Positions 5,892-8,588 of a stretch of DNA of 8,588 bases are shown in pieces. The notes below the pieces were generated by a model. It was not told the origin of the DNA. It saw only the letters and a program-made list of their open reading frames with translations, and searched no databases. The stretch's first letter is position 1. The number at the start of each line of letters is the position of its first letter. Both the position numbers and the translations under genes were made by a program. Where the stretch lies: assembly GCA_900550595.1 (NCBI GenBank), contig URTB01000049.1:1-8588 (forward strand). The letters run 5' to 3'. This DNA is from an uncultured Collinsella sp. (GTDB lineage: Bacteria > Actinomycetota > Coriobacteriia > Coriobacteriales > Coriobacteriaceae).

Positions 5892-5953
5892 GATAAGAGC
5901 TCTTCGGGACTTATAAACCTGCGGACAAGCCATACCCGCAAGAGCTCCTATCG
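5891..5953. repeat. Long imperfect inverted repeat between the YeiH-family and regulator genes
   Basis: 5891-5908 pairs with 5935-5953: CGATA with TATCG, one mismatch, GAGCTCTT with AAGAGCTC, then CGGG with CCCG after a one-base bulge. That makes 17 pairs around a 26-base AT-richer loop. The GAGCTC centre of each arm is itself palindromic. Possible roles are a transcript-stabilising or processing hairpin, or paired regulator sites. Confidence 0.6.
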
Positions 5954-6006
5954 CTCCACCGTGAGAATGCGCTCACCAGCAACCAGCACGCAAACAAGCT
6001 ACTTCT

Positions 6007-7041
6007 CTACCAGATTCCCAGTACGTGTTGCATTCCCAAACTCATGCACGCAATGCCAATCCAGCAGCAAAAGCCCAACGCGATGGGCTTGCCGCCCTTT
6101 TTGACCAGCTCGACGATATCGGTATTAAAGCCAATAGCCGCCATGGCCATCACAATAAAGAATTTCGACAGCTCCTTGATGGGCGCCGTAAAGGACGCGG
6201 GAAGCTGAAGCACCGTGGTGATCACGCTCGCCAGCACAAAGAACAGCACGAACATGGGAAACGCGCGTTTAAGCGAGAACGTGCTTTTGGCGTCACCGCC
6301 GGCCTTGCGCGCCAGATGCATCTGCCAGCATGCGAGAACCAACGTGATGGGAATAATGGCCAGCGTCCTGGTGAGCTTGACCACTGTGGCGCTCTCGAGC
6401 ACATTGGCGCCGGGGTGCATGCTGTCCCAGGCGCTCGCCGCAGCCGTTACGGACGAGGTGTCGTTGATGGCGGTACCGGCAAACAGGCCAAAGCCCTCGT
6501 TGGTCAGCCCGAGCATGCCGCCGAGCGTCGGAAACACGAGCGCCGCGATAACGTTAAACAGGAAGATGACCGAAATAGCCTGGGCAATCTCGCGATCGTC
6601 GGCATCGATGACGGGTGCGGTCGCAGCGATGGCAGAACCGCCGCAAATCGACGAACCCACACCCACAAGCGTCGCGATCTTGCCCGGCACGTTCATAACG
6701 CGGCAGAGCACAAAGGCGATGACAAGCGAGGTCGAGATTGTCGCCACGATAATCGGCAGCGACTGGGCGCCCTTGGACAGAATCTGGGAGAGGTTCATGC
6801 CAAAGCCAAGCAGGATAACCGCGTACTGCAAGACTTTTTTGGACGTATAGGTGACGCCGGCGGCGAGCTGTTCGCGACGATTCTTGGGAAAGACGAGCGC
6901 CAGGACCATGCCAAAGAGGATGGCGAATACCGGACCGCCGACCACCTCAACCTGTTTGCCGAGCAACGTCGCGGGAATGGCGATGATCAGGCAGAACAAG
7001 ACGCCTTTCCAGCGCTCGCGTACGATATTTGCCAGTTGCAT
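6007..7041 (-). CDS. YeiH/UPF0324-family membrane protein (putative sulfate exporter family)
   Basis: This is a very hydrophobic 344-residue protein, the usual length of the family (Pfam Cons_hypoth698), with about ten membrane segments. Diagnostic motifs are GVGSSICGGSAIAATAPVI (127-145) and FAGTAINDTSSV (187-198), the latter with Asn where many members have His. VVKLTRTLAIIPITL (220-234) is also typical. Members are annotated as putative sulfate exporters, and some occur in sulfonate-degradation loci, but direct transport evidence is scarce, so the substrate is uncertain. The ATG follows AAGGA with a spacing of about six bases. The divergent GntR gene shares its 163-bp upstream gap, and the NtrC-like regulator lies downstream on the same strand after 266 bp. 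Either regulator could control it. Family assignment is confident; function is not. Confidence 0.93.
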   Translation of the reverse strand: MQLANIVRERWKGVLFCLIIAIPATLLGKQVEVVGGPVFAILFGMVLALVFPKNRREQLAAGVTYTSKKVLQYAVILLGFGMNLSQILSKGAQSLPIIVATISTSLVIAFVLCRVMNVPGKIATLVGVGSSICGGSAIAATAPVIDADDREIAQAISVIFLFNVIAALVFPTLGGMLGLTNEGFGLFAGTAINDTSSVTAAASAWDSMHPGANVLESATVVKLTRTLAIIPITLVLACWQMHLARKAGGDAKSTFSLKRAFPMFVLFFVLASVITTVLQLPASFTAPIKELSKFFIVMAMAAIGFNTDIVELVKKGGKPIALGFCCWIGIACMSLGMQHVLGIW

Positions 7042-7204
7042 ATGGGATTCCTTCTTTCTATTTCACGTTTGCGACGGCTTATGATACGGCAACATTGAGC
7101 ACAGCCTTGCGCAAACACAGACTAAGATACCGCGATAGTTCTCAGGCAACAGCCGAATTACCCACCGCGGAGAGCTGATTCGCGGCATAATTAACAACTG
7201 ACAT
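7042..7204. promoter_or_regulatory. Divergent promoter region of the YeiH-family and GntR genes
   Basis: The 163-bp gap must carry both start signals. I see -10-like TATCAT on the minus strand (7086-7081) and CATAAT on the plus strand (7186-7191), neither with a convincing -35. Possible operators are the palindrome TTGCGCAA (7107-7114) and CCGCG/CGCGG arms (about 7165-7185). None is strong enough to call alone. Confidence 0.4.
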
Positions 7205-7936
7205 ATGAGTTTGATAGAACAGTTGCGAGGCGCTATGGAAGAATCGATGCACGTCGGCGAGCAGGAAACGAGCCTACAGGACCAGTCCTACCACACCATT
7301 CGACGCAAAATCGTCTACCTGGACTACAAGCCGGGCGAAAAGCTGGGCGTCAAGCAGCTTTGCGATGACCTGGACATGGGTCGCACGCCCGTGCGCGAGG
7401 CTTTGGTTCGCTTGGCGCAGGAAGGCCTGGTGCGCACCGTGCCCCAGAGCGGCACCTACGTCTCGCCCATCAACCTCACCCTTGCCGAGAGTGCCTGTTA
7501 CATCCGCGAGCATCTGGAAAAGCAGGTGATTGTGGAGTGCTGTGCGCGCGCCACGTCGGCCGGCATCGAGCAGCTCGACCGCGCCATCGTGCTGCAGGAA
7601 AAGGCCATGGCCGAGGAGGATCGCATCGGCTTCTTTTTGAGCGACAACCTCATGCATCACATGATTTTTAGCATCGCATGTCGCAGCACCGTGTGGTCGT
7701 GGCTCGAAGAGACCAATGCCGACCTGGAGCGCTTCCGCTGGCTGCGCGCCGCCACGCAGGTTCTCGACAATCAGGACATCGTGAACGAGCACAAGCAGAT
7801 TCGCCGCGCTATCGCCGGTCGCGACCCCATCGAAGCGAGCTTTTTGGTCAGCAAGCACCTGCACATGATGTTCCGCAATCAAACCGAGGTTCTGGACCAG
7901 TTCCCCGAGTACTTCGAGACCAGCAAGCTCCGCTAA
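7205..7936 (+). CDS. GntR-family transcriptional regulator, FCD (FadR C-terminal) subgroup
   Basis: This is a 243-residue regulator. The winged helix-turn-helix spans about residues 27-88, with the family hallmarks YKPGEKL (41-47), MGRTPVREALVRLAQEGLV (58-76) and QSGTYV (81-86). The all-helical FCD ligand domain follows. Its metal-binding set is present: Asp147 and His151 (DNLMH), His196 (NEHKQI) and His218 (KHLHMM). Such sites usually hold a divalent metal that helps bind a small carboxylate, so the effector may be an organic acid. The start is uncertain: the ATG at 7205 has no ribosome site, while the in-frame ATG at 7235 follows GAGG by four bases and would remove ten residues outside the DNA-binding domain. 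The gene is divergent from the YeiH-family gene, which is its likeliest target along with itself. A hairpin follows the stop directly. Confidence 0.93.
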   Translation: MSLIEQLRGAMEESMHVGEQETSLQDQSYHTIRRKIVYLDYKPGEKLGVKQLCDDLDMGRTPVREALVRLAQEGLVRTVPQSGTYVSPINLTLAESACYIREHLEKQVIVECCARATSAGIEQLDRAIVLQEKAMAEEDRIGFFLSDNLMHHMIFSIACRSTVWSWLEETNADLERFRWLRAATQVLDNQDIVNEHKQIRRAIAGRDPIEASFLVSKHLHMMFRNQTEVLDQFPEYFETSKLR

Positions 7937-7970
7937 CCTGCCAAAAAGGGACAGGTTTATTTTGCCAGGT
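7936..7970 (+). repeat. Hairpin directly after the GntR stop (possible terminator or REP-like element)
   Basis: ACCTGCCAAAA (7936-7946) pairs with TTTTGCCAGGT (7960-7970) with one mismatch, starting on the last base of the stop codon. TTTTAT lies at the 3' end, so a plus-strand terminator is plausible. The element CTGCC-AAAAAGGGAC resembles the 3826-3860 hairpin. It also recalls, from memory only, GGAC-containing repeats linked to IS200-like (RAYT) transposases. Confidence 0.6.
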
Positions 7971-7990
7971 TTTATCCGAGCAAATACAAC

Positions 7991-8026
7991 AAGGCCCGGC
8001 TCCGTCTTGATGCGGAGCCGGGCCTT
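7991..8026 (-). terminator. Rho-independent terminator of glmS
   Basis: A perfect 14-bp stem (7991-8004 with 8013-8026, arm AAGGCCCGGCTCCG) has an 8-base loop. On the minus strand it is followed by the moderately U-rich GTTGTATTTG. It lies 23 bases after the glmS stop. On the plus strand no U-run follows, so it mainly serves glmS but could also block readthrough from the GntR gene. Confidence 0.85.
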
Positions 8027-8049
8027 AGTCGCTAGAACGGCGGAACCAA

Positions 8050-8588
8050 CTACTCGACCGTGACGCTTTTCGCCAGGTTTCGGGGTTGGTCGACGTCGCA
8101 GCCGCGCAGGATGGCGACCTCGCGGGCGAGCAGCTGCAGCGGGACGCTCGCCGTGATGGGGCTGAACACGTCGCGGACTGCTGGCACGCGGATAATGCAG
8201 TCGGCGATCTTGTTGATCTCCTCGTCGCCCTCGGTGGCAACGACGATGACCTTGGCGCCGCGCGCCTTGCACTCCATGAGGTTCGACACGGTCTTGTCGT
8301 AGGTGGCACTCTTGGTGGCCACGGCGATGACAGGGAAGCCCGGGTCGATCAGCGCGATGGGGCCGTGCTTCATCTCACCGGCGGCGTAGGCCTCGGCGTG
8401 CAGGTAGCTGACCTCTTTGAGCTTGAGCGCGCCCTCGTAGGAAATAGCGGCACCCATGCCACGGCCCACGAACAGCGCCGACTGCGCGTCCTTGCACAGC
8501 AGGGCGGCCTCATGCACGGCCTCGGTTTGGGTATCCAAAATCCACTGGATCTGCTCGGCCGTATCGGAAAGCTCGCGGAACAGCATGC
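8050..8588 (-). CDS. glmS: Glutamine-fructose-6-phosphate aminotransferase (GlmS), C-terminal part
   Basis: These are the last 178 residues or so of GlmS, which makes glucosamine-6-phosphate from fructose-6-phosphate and glutamine, the first committed step toward UDP-GlcNAc and peptidoglycan. The frame continues past the right edge, so the ATG at 8586 is internal and the N-terminal glutaminase domain and first SIS domain lie outside. Visible here is the second SIS (isomerase) domain: GRGMGAAISYEGALKLKEVSYLHAEAYAAGEMKHGP, carrying the Lys, Glu and His equivalent to E. coli Lys485, Glu488 and His504, and the terminal VDQPRNLAKSVTVE with the Lys603 equivalent. The tail matches the E. coli enzyme almost exactly. 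Nothing suggests damage. A strong terminator follows the stop. Any upstream riboswitch or ribozyme control would lie outside the window. Confidence 0.97.
   Translation of the reverse strand, partial: MLFRELSDTAEQIQWILDTQTEAVHEAALLCKDAQSALFVGRGMGAAISYEGALKLKEVSYLHAEAYAAGEMKHGPIALIDPGFPVIAVATKSATYDKTVSNLMECKARGAKVIVVATEGDEEINKIADCIIRVPAVRDVFSPITASVPLQLLAREVAILRGCDVDQPRNLAKSVTVE

Larger units (their letters stand above)
5741..6006. other. Intergenic region between the YeiH-family and regulator genes, rich in inverted repeats
   Basis: No gene is visible in these 266 bases. They hold, in the direction of minus-strand transcription, a small hairpin (GTGAG 5961-5965 with CTCAC 5972-5976), a long imperfect hairpin (5891-5953), a 7-bp hairpin directly adjoining it (5866-5891), a consensus-like -10 TATAGT (5833-5828) without a good -35, and a 14-bp palindrome (5777-5790). 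No U-tract follows any hairpin, so readthrough from the YeiH-family gene into the regulator gene remains possible. Confidence 0.6.

Noticed and set aside
6025..7098. 357-residue open frame on the plus strand
   Set aside because: It is antisense to the YeiH-family gene, extremely rich in Arg, His and Gly, has no recognisable domain, and continues through the YeiH gene's start region.
7274..8272. 332-residue open frame on the minus strand
   Set aside because: It runs across the glmS terminator and antisense to the GntR gene, and overlaps the true GlmS frame. Composition is not protein-like and there is no motif.
1..8588. CRISPR array, tRNA, insertion sequence or prophage
   Set aside because: No regularly spaced direct repeats, no cloverleaf-like sequence, no transposase or phage-type protein, and no clear base-composition break were seen.

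Overview
The window reads as a high-GC gut actinobacterial chromosome. A Coriobacteriia genome, and Collinsella in particular, is my best guess from codon bias, protein style and gene content. This is an inference from memory, not a database match. There is no tRNA, rRNA, CRISPR array, insertion sequence or phage gene. Eight genes or gene parts are well supported, and no stretch over 300 bases lacks a gene.

Region 1 (1-2600, all minus strand) is a three-gene operon: a MarR-type repressor, then two half-size ABC exporter subunits in tight succession, the second cut by the window edge. The first subunit carries the substitutions of the non-catalytic site of TM287/288-type heterodimeric exporters. 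The MarR promoter holds two copies of an 18-bp imperfect palindrome, one filling the -35/-10 spacer and one just before the gene. This suggests autorepression of the whole operon, probably relieved by an exported drug or metabolite.

Region 2 (2630-4490) holds an orphan 96-residue minus-strand protein with a strong terminator, a plus-strand FMN nitroreductase, and a minus-strand single-pass membrane protein with a basic inside and an acidic outside. The nitroreductase and membrane protein genes converge on a palindromic hairpin.

Region 3 (4523-7936) holds a regulator built like an NtrC-family activator but without its ATPase residues, a YeiH-family (putative sulfate exporter) membrane protein upstream of it on the same strand, and a divergent GntR/FCD regulator. 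A 266-bp gap rich in inverted repeats separates the YeiH gene from the regulator gene. The three genes may form one transport-and-control locus.

Region 4 (7937-8588) holds a REP-like hairpin, a strong 14-bp-stem terminator, and the C-terminal end of glucosamine-6-phosphate synthase (glmS, minus strand), cut by the window edge.

No clear-cut new system is present. The items most worth checking are the dual MarR operators, the catalytically degenerate NtrC-like regulator beside YeiH and GntR, the hairpin cluster between YeiH and that regulator, and two related hairpins directly after plus-strand stop codons.
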